DNA from: an uncultured Rhodospirillales bacterium
GTDB lineage: Bacteria; Pseudomonadota; Alphaproteobacteria; Acetobacterales; Acetobacteraceae
Direction: 5' to 3'
Assembly (NCBI GenBank): GCA_903928045.1
Contig: CAIYPH010000180.1
Location: 1-5,302, forward strand
DNA: 5,302 nt
Each line of letters begins with the position of its first letter. The first letter of the stretch is position 1. A model generated the notes under the pieces. That model had not been told where the DNA came from. It worked only from the letters and a program-made list of their open reading frames with translations, and searched no databases. Position numbers and translations under genes: made by a program. Shown one piece after another: positions 1-4,819 of the stretch.

Positions 1-1
1 C

Positions 2-277
2 CTCTACAAATGGGCGGTCATCCTGTCCGCGCTGTTCAGCATGCTCGTGTCTTTCGGCGTGCTCGATACCCGCAACCGGCTGGTGTGGACGATCGGCGAC
101 TTTCTGTATCGCATCACCGAGCCGGCGATGCGGCCGATCCGCAACCGGCTGCCCAATCTTGGCGGCATCGATATCTCGCCGCTGGTGCTGATTTTCGCCA
201 TCTGGGTGGCGCAGGAGATTCTGCGCCGGCTGTATTTCGCCATCGCCTACGGGCAGATCCAGGGCCTCATCCTGTAA
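2..277 (+). CDS. YggT family integral membrane protein, C-terminal part (5' end outside window)
   Basis: The reading frame is open from the left edge and gives 91 residues ending at TAA 275-277. It shows the C-terminal hallmark of the YggT/YlmG family: a hydrophobic segment (about residues 4-20), then a loop with FLYRITEPAMRPIRNRLP and GGIDISPLVL, then a second hydrophobic segment (about residues 62-78). The TEP-x-x-RPIR and GGIDISPL motifs are diagnostic. YggT proteins are small inner-membrane proteins. Members have been linked to osmotic-shock tolerance in enterobacteria and to division or nucleoid organisation in cyanobacteria and plastids, but the biochemical role is unsettled. The N-terminal part of the gene is missing here only because the window starts inside it. 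It is followed at once by DUF167 and folD, a common alphaproteobacterial arrangement, so all three are probably co-transcribed. Confidence 0.9.
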   Translation, partial: LYKWAVILSALFSMLVSFGVLDTRNRLVWTIGDFLYRITEPAMRPIRNRLPNLGGIDISPLVLIFAIWVAQEILRRLYFAIAYGQIQGLIL

Positions 278-310
278 TGAGCGGCTTCTGGGTATGAGTG
301 GATTCTGGCG
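277..310 (+). repeat. Near-tandem 17-bp duplication at the DUF167 start, creating a 6-codon mini-ORF
   Basis: Bases 277-293 (ATGAGCGGCTTCTGGGT) and 294-310 (ATGAGTGGATTCTGGCG) abut and match at 13 of 17 positions. Both begin with an ATG coding MSGFW. The two internal differences are synonymous third-position changes (AGC/AGT and GGC/GGA). The first ATG overlaps the YggT stop by one base (TAATG). Because 17 is not a multiple of three, its frame stops at TGA 295-297 after six codons. That stop overlaps the second ATG as ATGA. No good Shine-Dalgarno sequence precedes the second ATG, so translational coupling through the mini-ORF is possible. The duplication is seen directly; its role is inferred. 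Confidence 0.6.
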
Positions 311-596
311 CATCGGCCAGGACAGCGTGTCGGTGGCGGTGAAGGTGCAGCCGAAATCGCGCCGACCGGGGCTGCAGGGCCGCGCGCCGGCGGTGGATGG
401 CGAGCGGCTGCGCATCGGCGTCACCGAGGCGGCCGAGGATGGGCGGGCCAATCGCGCCGCCTGTGCAACACTCGCCGCCGCGCTCGGCATCGCGTCCTCC
501 CTCGTCTCCGTCGCCCAAGGGGCCACCAGCCGCGAGAAGACGTTGCGCATCGAGGGTGACCCCGCAACCCTGGTTTCCGGATTGGAAGGCCTGTGA
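294..596 (+). CDS. DUF167 (YggU-like) family protein
   Basis: This 100-residue protein has the typical size and motifs of DUF167: [14 protein letters not shown] near residues 16-29, [17 protein letters not shown] near 39-55, and a C-terminal half with [25 protein letters not shown] near 64-88. The closing G-x-x-SR-x-K pattern is the family signature. Structures of relatives show a small alpha/beta fold; no firm biochemical function is established. ATG 294 is chosen because it is the only ATG in frame before the conserved region, and the open frame upstream lacks another. The gene lies 16 bases after yggT, across the duplicated start described at 277-310. Its TGA overlaps the GTG start of folD by four bases (GTGA), which suggests coupled translation. 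Confidence 0.88.
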   Translation: MSGFWRIGQDSVSVAVKVQPKSRRPGLQGRAPAVDGERLRIGVTEAAEDGRANRAACATLAAALGIASSLVSVAQGATSREKTLRIEGDPATLVSGLEGL

Positions 597-1435
597 GCGC
601 CACCATTATCGACGGCAAATCCGTCGCCGCCCGCCTGCGCGCCGCCATCGCCGCGGATGTGGCGGGTCTCCCGTATCGCCCGGGCCTCACCGTGGTGATC
701 GTCGGCGAAGACCCGGCGAGCCAGGTCTATGTGCGCAGCAAGGAGAAGGCGGCGCTGGCCGCCGGCATCGCCGGGCGCACCATCCGCCTGCCGGCCTCCA
801 CCAGCGAGGCGGAGCTGCTGGCGGTGGTGCGCGGCCTCAATGCGGACCCGGAGGTGGACGGCATTCTGGTGCAGCTGCCTTTGCCCGCCCCGCTGCGCGC
901 CCAGCCGATCATCGAGGCGATCGAGCCCTCGAAGGACGTCGACGGGCTGCATCCGGTCAATGCCGGGCGGCTGGCCAACGGGCTGCCGGGGCTCGTGGCC
1001 TGCACGCCATCGGGCGCGATGAAGCTGCTGGCCGAAGCCGGCACCACGCTGCGGGGCGCGCGTGCAATCGTGCTTGGCCGCTCGGTGCTGGTCGGCAAGC
1101 CGATCGCCGCATTGCTGACCAACGCGGACGCCACCGTCACCATCGCCCATTCCCGCACCCGCGACCTCGCCGCCGAATGCCGCCGCGCCGATATCGTGGT
1201 GGCCGCCGTCGGGCGGGCGGAGATGGTACGGGGGGACTGGATCGCGCCGGGGGCGGTGGTGATCGATGTCGGCATCAACCGGATCGCCGATGGCTCGCTG
1301 GTCGGCGATGTCGCTTTCGCCGAGGCGGCGCTGGTGGCGGGTGCCATCACGCCGGTGCCGGGCGGAGTGGGGCCGATGACGATCGCCTGCCTGCTGGAGA
1401 ACACCGTGACCGCGGCGAAGGCGCGGCGGGGCTAA
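593..1435 (+). CDS. folD: Bifunctional methylenetetrahydrofolate dehydrogenase / methenyltetrahydrofolate cyclohydrolase
   Basis: FolD interconverts 5,10-methylene-THF, 5,10-methenyl-THF and 10-formyl-THF in the cytoplasm, using NADP+ in the dehydrogenase step. The product is 280 residues, normal to slightly short for the family. The catalytic YxxxK is Y46-K50, followed by VQLPLP with Q94 and [14 protein letters not shown] with D117; these correspond to the active-site Y, K, Q and D of characterised FolD. The Rossmann part has GRSVLVGKP (162-170), a serine/threonine-rich turn in HSRT (186-189) and IDVGIN (224-229). The C-terminal signature [11 protein letters not shown] is at 253-263. One oddity is that the usual P-C-T-P motif reads A-C-T-P at 136-139. 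The GTG start at 593 overlaps the DUF167 stop and has GGAAGG at 584-589 as a close ribosome-binding site. The stop abuts the convergent SDHAF4-like gene with no spacer. Confidence 0.97.
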   Translation: MSATIIDGKSVAARLRAAIAADVAGLPYRPGLTVVIVGEDPASQVYVRSKEKAALAAGIAGRTIRLPASTSEAELLAVVRGLNADPEVDGILVQLPLPAPLRAQPIIEAIEPSKDVDGLHPVNAGRLANGLPGLVACTPSGAMKLLAEAGTTLRGARAIVLGRSVLVGKPIAALLTNADATVTIAHSRTRDLAAECRRADIVVAAVGRAEMVRGDWIAPGAVVIDVGINRIADGSLVGDVAFAEAALVAGAITPVPGGVGPMTIACLLENTVTAAKARRG

Positions 1436-1624
1436 TCAGAAATCGATACAGCGGCCTTTGTGCTCCCAATCGCCATAGCGGGTCGGCTCGGGGCCGGAGG
1501 GGCCGCCGGTCTCCTTGCCGCGCGGCGCCGGCGGCTGCGCGGCCGCCGGTTTCGGCGCCACCACGGACGGTGTCACGGAATTTTGTGCGGGAAGGCGCCC
1601 CTTGGGTAATAACTGGTCGGACAT
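1436..1624 (-). CDS. DUF1674 / SDHAF4-like succinate dehydrogenase assembly factor
   Basis: This 62-residue protein has a proline/alanine-rich, low-complexity N-terminal half (about residues 15-35). Its C-terminal block is strongly conserved: ETGGPSGPEPTRYGD near 38-52, then W53, and the invariant ending KGRCIDF. That is the DUF1674 signature, shared with mitochondrial SDHAF4 (Sdh8). In eukaryotes the factor binds flavinylated SdhA and helps it join SdhB while limiting reactive-oxygen production. The same role here is an inference from family membership. The frame extends upstream without a stop through a spurious antisense frame, so the start must be judged. ATG 1622-1624 follows an AAGG sequence three bases away; an in-frame ATG seven codons upstream (1643-1645) is the alternative. 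No sdh genes are in view. It is tail-to-tail with folD and divergent from the gene at 1724. Confidence 0.85.
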   Translation of the reverse strand: MSDQLLPKGRLPAQNSVTPSVVAPKPAAAQPPAPRGKETGGPSGPEPTRYGDWEHKGRCIDF

Positions 1625-1682
1625 GCACCTTACATTGGCATCCATCCGGCCCGAAGCAAGGTAGAGTGTGACAGAACAGGCG

Positions 1683-1698
1683 CGCGCCCCCGGGCGCG
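1683..1698. promoter_or_regulatory. GC-rich dyad in the divergent 1625-1723 intergenic region
   Basis: CGCGCCC (1683-1689) and GGGCGCG (1692-1698) are perfect inverted repeats separated by two bases. They lie in the 99-base gap between the SDHAF4-like gene and the exported protein at 1724. As RNA they would form a 6-7 bp hairpin in either leader; as DNA they could be a protein-binding site. There is no following T-run, so a terminator is unlikely. I could not find a convincing -35/-10 pair on either strand of this gap. In such G/C-rich sequence a dyad of this kind can arise by chance. Confidence 0.3.
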
Positions 1699-1723
1699 GC
1701 AGGGTGATTGGACGAAGACTCAG

Positions 1724-2680
1724 ATGGCATTCGCCACATGGCGCCGCCTTGGAGCGGCCGGGTTGACCGCCGCGGCACTCGCGCTGCCCGCGTTCGCCGA
1801 GACGCCGCGCCCGCCGCGCGCACCGGTGGGCATGCGGGAGGTCGAGGTGACCAACCGCACCCGCCAGCCGATATTCCAGATCCGTGTCTCCTCCAGCGAG
1901 GCCGAGCAATGGGGCGACGACCGGCTCGGCGACGCCATCCTGCGGCCAGGCAACACGTTCAAGGTCCGGCTCGGGCGGACGCGCGAATGCGTGTTCGATG
2001 TGCAGGTGATCTACGAGGATCTCAGCCACGAGGAGCGCCGTGGGCTCGATCTCTGCCATATCCATGCGATGACGCTCGACGGCTCGGCCGCGATCCGGGC
2101 GAACGAGCTGTTCGCGGTGGCGCGTGCCATCCGCCTCGATAACCGCGGGCCGCGGGCGATCCGCCAGGTGTTCGTCTCCAGCGCCAGTGCCGATCAATGG
2201 GGCGACGATCTCGCGCCGCCAGGCGCCATCCCGCCCGGCACCGTCGGCGGCCTCGTTTACCGCGGCGGCTGCGTGGCGGATCTGCGCCTCGTTTATGACA
2301 ACCGCGCCGCCGAGGAGCGGCGGGGCATCGACCTCTGCGCCATGCCGGCACTGATCGTCCGGCCGGGCTGGACGACCGAGGATACCCCGCCCACCCCATT
2401 GCCGCCCGGCGCCATCATGCTGATCAACCGGACGGCGCGGACCGTCACCGCACTCCGCCTGCGGCCCGAGGAGCCAGCCGGTGCGCCGAGCGATGACCTG
2501 CTGGGCGCGGCGGTGCTGCCGCCGGGCCATCGCCTGGTCGTCGCCTTCGATCGCGCCAGCCAGTGCCGCTTCGTCGCCCGCACCGCCTTCGGCGGCGACC
2601 AGGATGAGATGGAGCAGGGTGGCGTGGATTTGTGCGGTGATCCCGAGGTCACTCTCGTGGAATCGCGAACGACACGATAA
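1724..2680 (+). CDS. Predicted exported protein with three tandem cysteine-paired repeats (function unknown)
   Basis: I do not recognise a named family. The 318-residue product starts with a likely Sec signal peptide: basic WRR at 6-8, a hydrophobic A/L-rich core at 10-22, and cleavage after AFA at about 25. Three homologous units follow, at about 39-118, 134-212 and 230-312. Each begins with a beta-strand-like stretch containing an (T/D/I)NR motif. A W-G-D-D block comes next (63-66 and 159-162, degraded to SDDLLG at 256-261), then a (R/P)PG turn, and a first cysteine. A polar segment rich in E and R follows, then (L/I/V)DLC with a second cysteine. The cysteine pairs are C89/C111, C183/C205 and C281/C304, so three intra-repeat disulfides are plausible in the periplasm. 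No catalytic motif is visible. ATG 1724 fits the signal peptide and has GGACGAAG at 1710-1717 as a modest ribosome-binding site. The long antisense frame over this gene is judged spurious. A structural, ligand-binding or envelope role would fit but is not shown. Confidence 0.85.
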   Translation: MAFATWRRLGAAGLTAAALALPAFAETPRPPRAPVGMREVEVTNRTRQPIFQIRVSSSEAEQWGDDRLGDAILRPGNTFKVRLGRTRECVFDVQVIYEDLSHEERRGLDLCHIHAMTLDGSAAIRANELFAVARAIRLDNRGPRAIRQVFVSSASADQWGDDLAPPGAIPPGTVGGLVYRGGCVADLRLVYDNRAAEERRGIDLCAMPALIVRPGWTTEDTPPTPLPPGAIMLINRTARTVTALRLRPEEPAGAPSDDLLGAAVLPPGHRLVVAFDRASQCRFVARTAFGGDQDEMEQGGVDLCGDPEVTLVESRTTR

Positions 2681-2702
2681 TCTTTGACAGTTTTGCGATA
2701 AT
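2675..2702. repeat. Direct repeat CGATAAT, 21-bp spacing, around the TTGACA box
   Basis: CGATAAT occurs at 2675-2681, overlapping the TAA stop of the exported protein, and again at 2696-2702. The start-to-start distance is 21 bp, about two helical turns, so both copies face the same side of the DNA. The TTGACA at 2684-2689 lies between them. This is the spacing expected of a dimeric or cooperative regulator site, but the element is short and its function is inferred. Confidence 0.35.
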
Positions 2703-2713
2703 TGGCGCAAAAT
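2684..2713 (+). promoter_or_regulatory. Candidate promoter with overlapping operator-like inverted repeat, upstream of the gene at 2719
   Basis: A perfect sigma-70-type -35 box TTGACA (2684-2689) is followed 18 bases later by CAAAAT (2708-2713), a 4/6 match to the -10 consensus. Between and overlapping them is a perfect 7-bp inverted repeat, TTTTGCG (2691-2697) and CGCAAAA (2706-2712), with an 8-base centre. The right arm covers most of the -10 box, the classic geometry for a repressor operator. Transcription from this promoter would start near 2719-2721, at the ATG itself, so the message could be leaderless or translated from ATG 2728. Alternatively the dyad is an RNA hairpin between two co-transcribed genes. 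It is not followed by a T-run. Confidence 0.5.
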
Positions 2714-2718
2714 GAAGC

Positions 2719-3366
2719 ATGGCAACAATGAGTTCGGCCCGCCGGGCACCACCGCGTGGCAGACCGCTTCCGCGACGGAAGCGCTGGTGGGTCAAATTCG
2801 CCTCGCCCAAATGGCTGCTGCTCGGCGTGCCCGCGATGGTGTTTCCGGCATTGCTCGCGTTCGTCTGGGAGGACCCCGGCGCCCAATCGGCGGTCGATAT
2901 CGCCGTCGCGAGCCTGCCGATCGCGGGGGATGCGAGCGTGCCAAACGGCACGGGCGGCGCGCCGGTCAGCGCCTTCGGCGCCCAATCCAACAATGTGCCG
3001 GTCAGCACCGCGAGTTCGCTTTATAGCCGCTCCGCCCAGGTCGCCACGGTGCATCCGGGCATGTGGACCGACACGCCCGCCAAGGAGGGCAAGGTCGTCG
3101 ACTATAATGTCCTGGTTTTCAATGCCTTGCACCCCGCCACCCTCGCCGCCGAGGATCTGTTGGCGACGGGCGCCGAATTGCAGCGCATGCCGGCAACGGC
3201 TGACTTGGCGACGATCGTGTATCGCGAATTCTGCATGGGCGGTCTGAACGCGCCGGAAGGCTCGCTCCAGGCCGGCAAGCTCGGCGCCAACAACAACATG
3301 GCCAAATCCTTGCTGAGCTACATGCCGCTGGCCGAAATCGCCCGCGCCTGCCCCGGGCTGCGCTAG
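2719..3366 (+). CDS. Hypothetical protein with single N-terminal membrane anchor
   Basis: I do not recognise this 215-residue protein. Residues 1-31 are strongly basic (R8, R9, R13, R15, R19, R20, K21, R22, K26, K31), followed by a hydrophobic segment at about 32-50 (starting KWLLLGVPAM) and then an acidic D/E-P-G turn. The positive-inside rule therefore predicts a short cytoplasmic tail, one membrane span and a periplasmic domain. Residues 55-110 are rich in A, S, G, P and N and look like a flexible linker. The C-terminal part (about 110-215) is more conserved-looking, with helical stretches (139-159 and 193-210) and two cysteines, C172 and C211, that could pair. ATG 2719 has no spaced ribosome-binding site; ATG 2728 is an in-frame alternative with GAAG ten bases upstream. 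It is 38 bases after the triple-repeat exported protein, so a shared envelope function is possible. It converges with ccmE. Confidence 0.75.
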   Translation: MATMSSARRAPPRGRPLPRRKRWWVKFASPKWLLLGVPAMVFPALLAFVWEDPGAQSAVDIAVASLPIAGDASVPNGTGGAPVSAFGAQSNNVPVSTASSLYSRSAQVATVHPGMWTDTPAKEGKVVDYNVLVFNALHPATLAAEDLLATGAELQRMPATADLATIVYREFCMGGLNAPEGSLQAGKLGANNNMAKSLLSYMPLAEIARACPGLR

Positions 3367-3390
3367 GGCCGGGTCCGCGCCCCGCCTAGC
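3362..3390. terminator. Possible bidirectional hairpin between convergent genes
   Basis: GCTAGG (3362-3367) pairs with CCTAGC (3385-3390). CGGG (3370-3373) pairs with CCCG (3381-3384) inside it, with a two-base bulge (3368-3369) and a seven-base loop. The TAG stop of the anchored protein (3364-3366) and the TAG stop of ccmE (3386-3388 on the minus strand) both sit in the outer stem. The structure is nearly symmetric, so it could act on both converging transcripts. No T-run follows on either side, so it is not a canonical intrinsic terminator. It may instead act as a pause site or 3'-end stabiliser. Confidence 0.4.
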
Positions 3391-3847
3391 TCCCGGGCTT
3401 CCACTGCCCCGATTTCTTCAGCGCATCCGCCACTTCCTTCGGCATATAGGTCTCGTCGTGCTTGGCCAGCACCTCCGAGGCCGCAAACACCCCATCCGGC
3501 CGCAGCGTGCCCATCGCCACCACGCCCTGCCCCTCGCGAAACAGGTCCGGCAGAATGCCGACATAGGTGACCGACACGGAGCCCGGCCCATCCGTCACGC
3601 GGAACCGCGCCGCCGGCTTGCCGTCCACCCGCACACGCTCGACGCTCCCCGCCTCCACCAGCCCGCCAATGCGGAAACTGCGGCCCGGCGCCGGTGCCTT
3701 GGTGGCAATCTCGGAGGGGGCCACAAAGAACGTCAGGTTGTCATTGAGCGCCGACAGAACCAACGCCACCGCCGCGCCAAGACACGCCAGCCCCGCCAGC
3801 ACCACGATCAGCCGCCGCCGCTTGCGGCTCATGCGCGCGCCGCTCAT
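3386..3847 (-). CDS. ccmE: Cytochrome c maturation heme chaperone CcmE
   Basis: CcmE is a periplasmic, membrane-anchored chaperone that covalently binds heme from CcmC and passes it to CcmF for attachment to apocytochrome c. The 153-residue protein has a basic N-terminus (RKRRR near 8-12), one membrane anchor (about 13-34) and the OB-fold domain with FRIGGLVEAGSV (58-69) and TYVGILPDLFREGQGVVAMG (94-113). The heme-binding motif is LAKHDETYMP at 127-136, with the covalent ligand H130 and the axial Y134. The tail after about 145 is short and basic. Start ATG 3845-3847 overlaps the ccmD stop as ATGA; a second in-frame ATG lies five codons downstream (3830-3832). It is the last gene of the ccmCDE operon in view and ends at the convergent hairpin. 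Confidence 0.96.
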   Translation of the reverse strand: MSGARMSRKRRRLIVVLAGLACLGAAVALVLSALNDNLTFFVAPSEIATKAPAPGRSFRIGGLVEAGSVERVRVDGKPAARFRVTDGPGSVSVTYVGILPDLFREGQGVVAMGTLRPDGVFAASEVLAKHDETYMPKEVADALKKSGQWKPGS

Positions 3848-3984
3848 GCCTCCCGCCCGCGCGTATCAACCGCCGCCAACCGCCGCCGCGCCTGCCCCGC
3901 CCGCCGCCAGGCGGCGATCGCGTAACCCAGGATCGTCACCACCGTCAGCCCATAGGCCGCCAGAATGAACGGCAGATGCGTCAT
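3844..3984 (-). CDS. ccmD: Heme exporter / cytochrome c maturation small protein CcmD
   Basis: This 46-residue protein has the CcmD layout. A single membrane helix (about residues 5-26) follows a short polar start. Within and after it come the family features AAYG (9-12) and AAWRR (24-28), then a very basic cytoplasmic tail (RR and RRR). CcmD holds CcmC, CcmE and the CcmAB ABC transporter together and is needed for release of holo-CcmE. Sequence conservation in this family is low, so position between ccmC and ccmE carries much of the call. It overlaps ccmC upstream by four bases and ccmE downstream by four bases. GGAGG at 3989-3993 gives a good ribosome-binding site for ATG 3982-3984. A longer frame through this region that extends upstream over ccmC is not real coding sequence. 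Confidence 0.9.
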   Translation of the reverse strand: MTHLPFILAAYGLTVVTILGYAIAAWRRAGQARRRLAAVDTRGREA

Positions 3985-4718
3985 GCCCCCTCCCGCGCCC
4001 GCGCCATCAGCAGCCCGCGCGTCCGCCGCTCCATCACCGCCGAGCGCAGGCGCGAAGTGACGATCGCCGCGAAGCCCAGCGAGAAGCCGAGGATCGAGAT
4101 CAGCAGCGGCCACAACATGCCGGAAAACACCGTCGGCGCGCTGGTGAACTTGATGCTGGCCGGCTGGTGCAGCGTGTTCCACCACTCCACCGAGAACTTG
4201 ATCACCGGCAGATCCACCACCCCGATGAGCGCCAGGATCGCCCCGGCCCGATAGCCCCGCTCCGGGCTGTCGAAGGCCCGCACCAGCGCGATATGCCCGA
4301 GATAAAGGAACAGCAGCACCAGCATCGAGGTCAGCCGCGCATCCCACACCCACCACGTCCCCCACATCGGCCGCCCCCACAGGCTGCCGGTGGCCAGGCA
4401 CAGCGCCGTGCAACCGGCCCCCACCGGCCCGATCTCCACCGCCGCGAGGTCCGCCAGCGGATGCCGCCACACCAGGGAGAGCAGCGAGCACAGCGCCAGC
4501 CCGAAATAGCCGCCCGAGGCGAGCCATGCGGCGGGCACATGGATGTAGATGATCCGCACCGCATCGCCCTGCTGGTAATCCGCCGGCGCGAAAAACAGCC
4601 CCCAGCCCAGGCCAACCAGCGTCAACACGCCCCCCGCCACCGCCAGAAAAGGCAGAATCCGCCCGGAGAGCCGCAGAAACTGGCCGGGATTTGCGAAACG
4701 GTGAAGCGAGCGGGCCAT
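3981..4718 (-). CDS. ccmC: Heme-handling membrane protein CcmC
   Basis: CcmC presents heme to CcmE at the periplasmic face of the inner membrane in System I cytochrome c biogenesis. The 245-residue protein has six predicted membrane helices (about 20-42, 58-83, 93-112, 128-146, 157-174 and 199-221). The tryptophan-rich WWD heme-handling motif is WGTWWVWDARLTS at 119-131. The two axial heme histidines are H60, in IIYIHVPAAW, and H184, in WWNTLHQP; these match the positions known in E. coli CcmC. The frame is open to 4805, but ATG 4716-4718 gives the usual N-terminus (RFANPGQFLRLSG). The extra 29 residues upstream lack family resemblance and would run into the divergent gene's leader. Its stop overlaps ccmD by four bases. 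ccmA and ccmB are not upstream. Confidence 0.96.
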   Translation of the reverse strand: MARSLHRFANPGQFLRLSGRILPFLAVAGGVLTLVGLGWGLFFAPADYQQGDAVRIIYIHVPAAWLASGGYFGLALCSLLSLVWRHPLADLAAVEIGPVGAGCTALCLATGSLWGRPMWGTWWVWDARLTSMLVLLFLYLGHIALVRAFDSPERGYRAGAILALIGVVDLPVIKFSVEWWNTLHQPASIKFTSAPTVFSGMLWPLLISILGFSLGFAAIVTSRLRSAVMERRTRGLLMARAREGA

Positions 4719-4819
4719 GCGGTTCCGATAAACAGAGGCTTTGCGCCCGGCGCCAAGTCCGGGAAGAATGCACACCTTATCCCACGCCTGCCGCCCGGAA
4801 TCCAAGGACCTCCCCTCCG
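4719..4819. other. Divergent intergenic region between ccmC and the EVE gene
   Basis: This 101-base gap must hold the promoters of both the ccmCDE operon and the EVE gene, but I find no convincing -35/-10 pair on either strand. It contains a compact dyad, GCGCC (4743-4747) and GGCGC (4749-4753) around one base, within a 16-bp imperfect palindrome at 4741-4756 bounded by TTG and CAA. That could be an operator shared by both directions, but such dyads are frequent in G/C-rich DNA. AAGGA at 4804-4808 serves the EVE start. Confidence 0.35.

Noticed and set aside
727..1404. A 225-codon minus-strand frame opposite folD
   Set aside because: It is a serine/alanine/threonine-rich mirror of the folD codons with no recognisable domain or sensible start signal.
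397..1671. A 424-codon plus-strand frame overlapping DUF167 and folD
   Set aside because: Its translation is R/A/G/P-rich with no family motif, and it overlaps two genes with clear conserved motifs in other frames.
2697..2702. GATAAT as the -10 box for TTGACA at 2684-2689
   Set aside because: The spacer would be only seven bases, too short for sigma-70-type recognition; CAAAAT at an 18-base spacer fits better.
1436..2752. A 438-codon open frame on the minus strand covering the whole exported-protein gene
   Set aside because: Only its last 62 codons match a known family (DUF1674). The rest is antisense to a gene with a signal peptide and internal repeats, and reads as low-complexity A/G/R-rich sequence typical of stop-poor frames in high-G+C DNA.
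4731..4764. A ccmC promoter made of TTGGCG and TTTATC on the minus strand with an 18-base spacer
   Set aside because: The -10 matches consensus at only three of six positions, so it is not distinguishable from chance.
3844..4773. A 309-codon minus-strand frame through ccmD and ccmC
   Set aside because: Only the last 46 codons (ccmD) are real. The upstream part is out of frame with ccmC and gives glycine/alanine-rich sequence.
4719..4805. N-terminal 29-residue extension of CcmC to an upstream ATG
   Set aside because: The extension does not resemble CcmC N-termini, while ATG 4716-4718 gives the normal start and places H60 and H184 at the usual positions.
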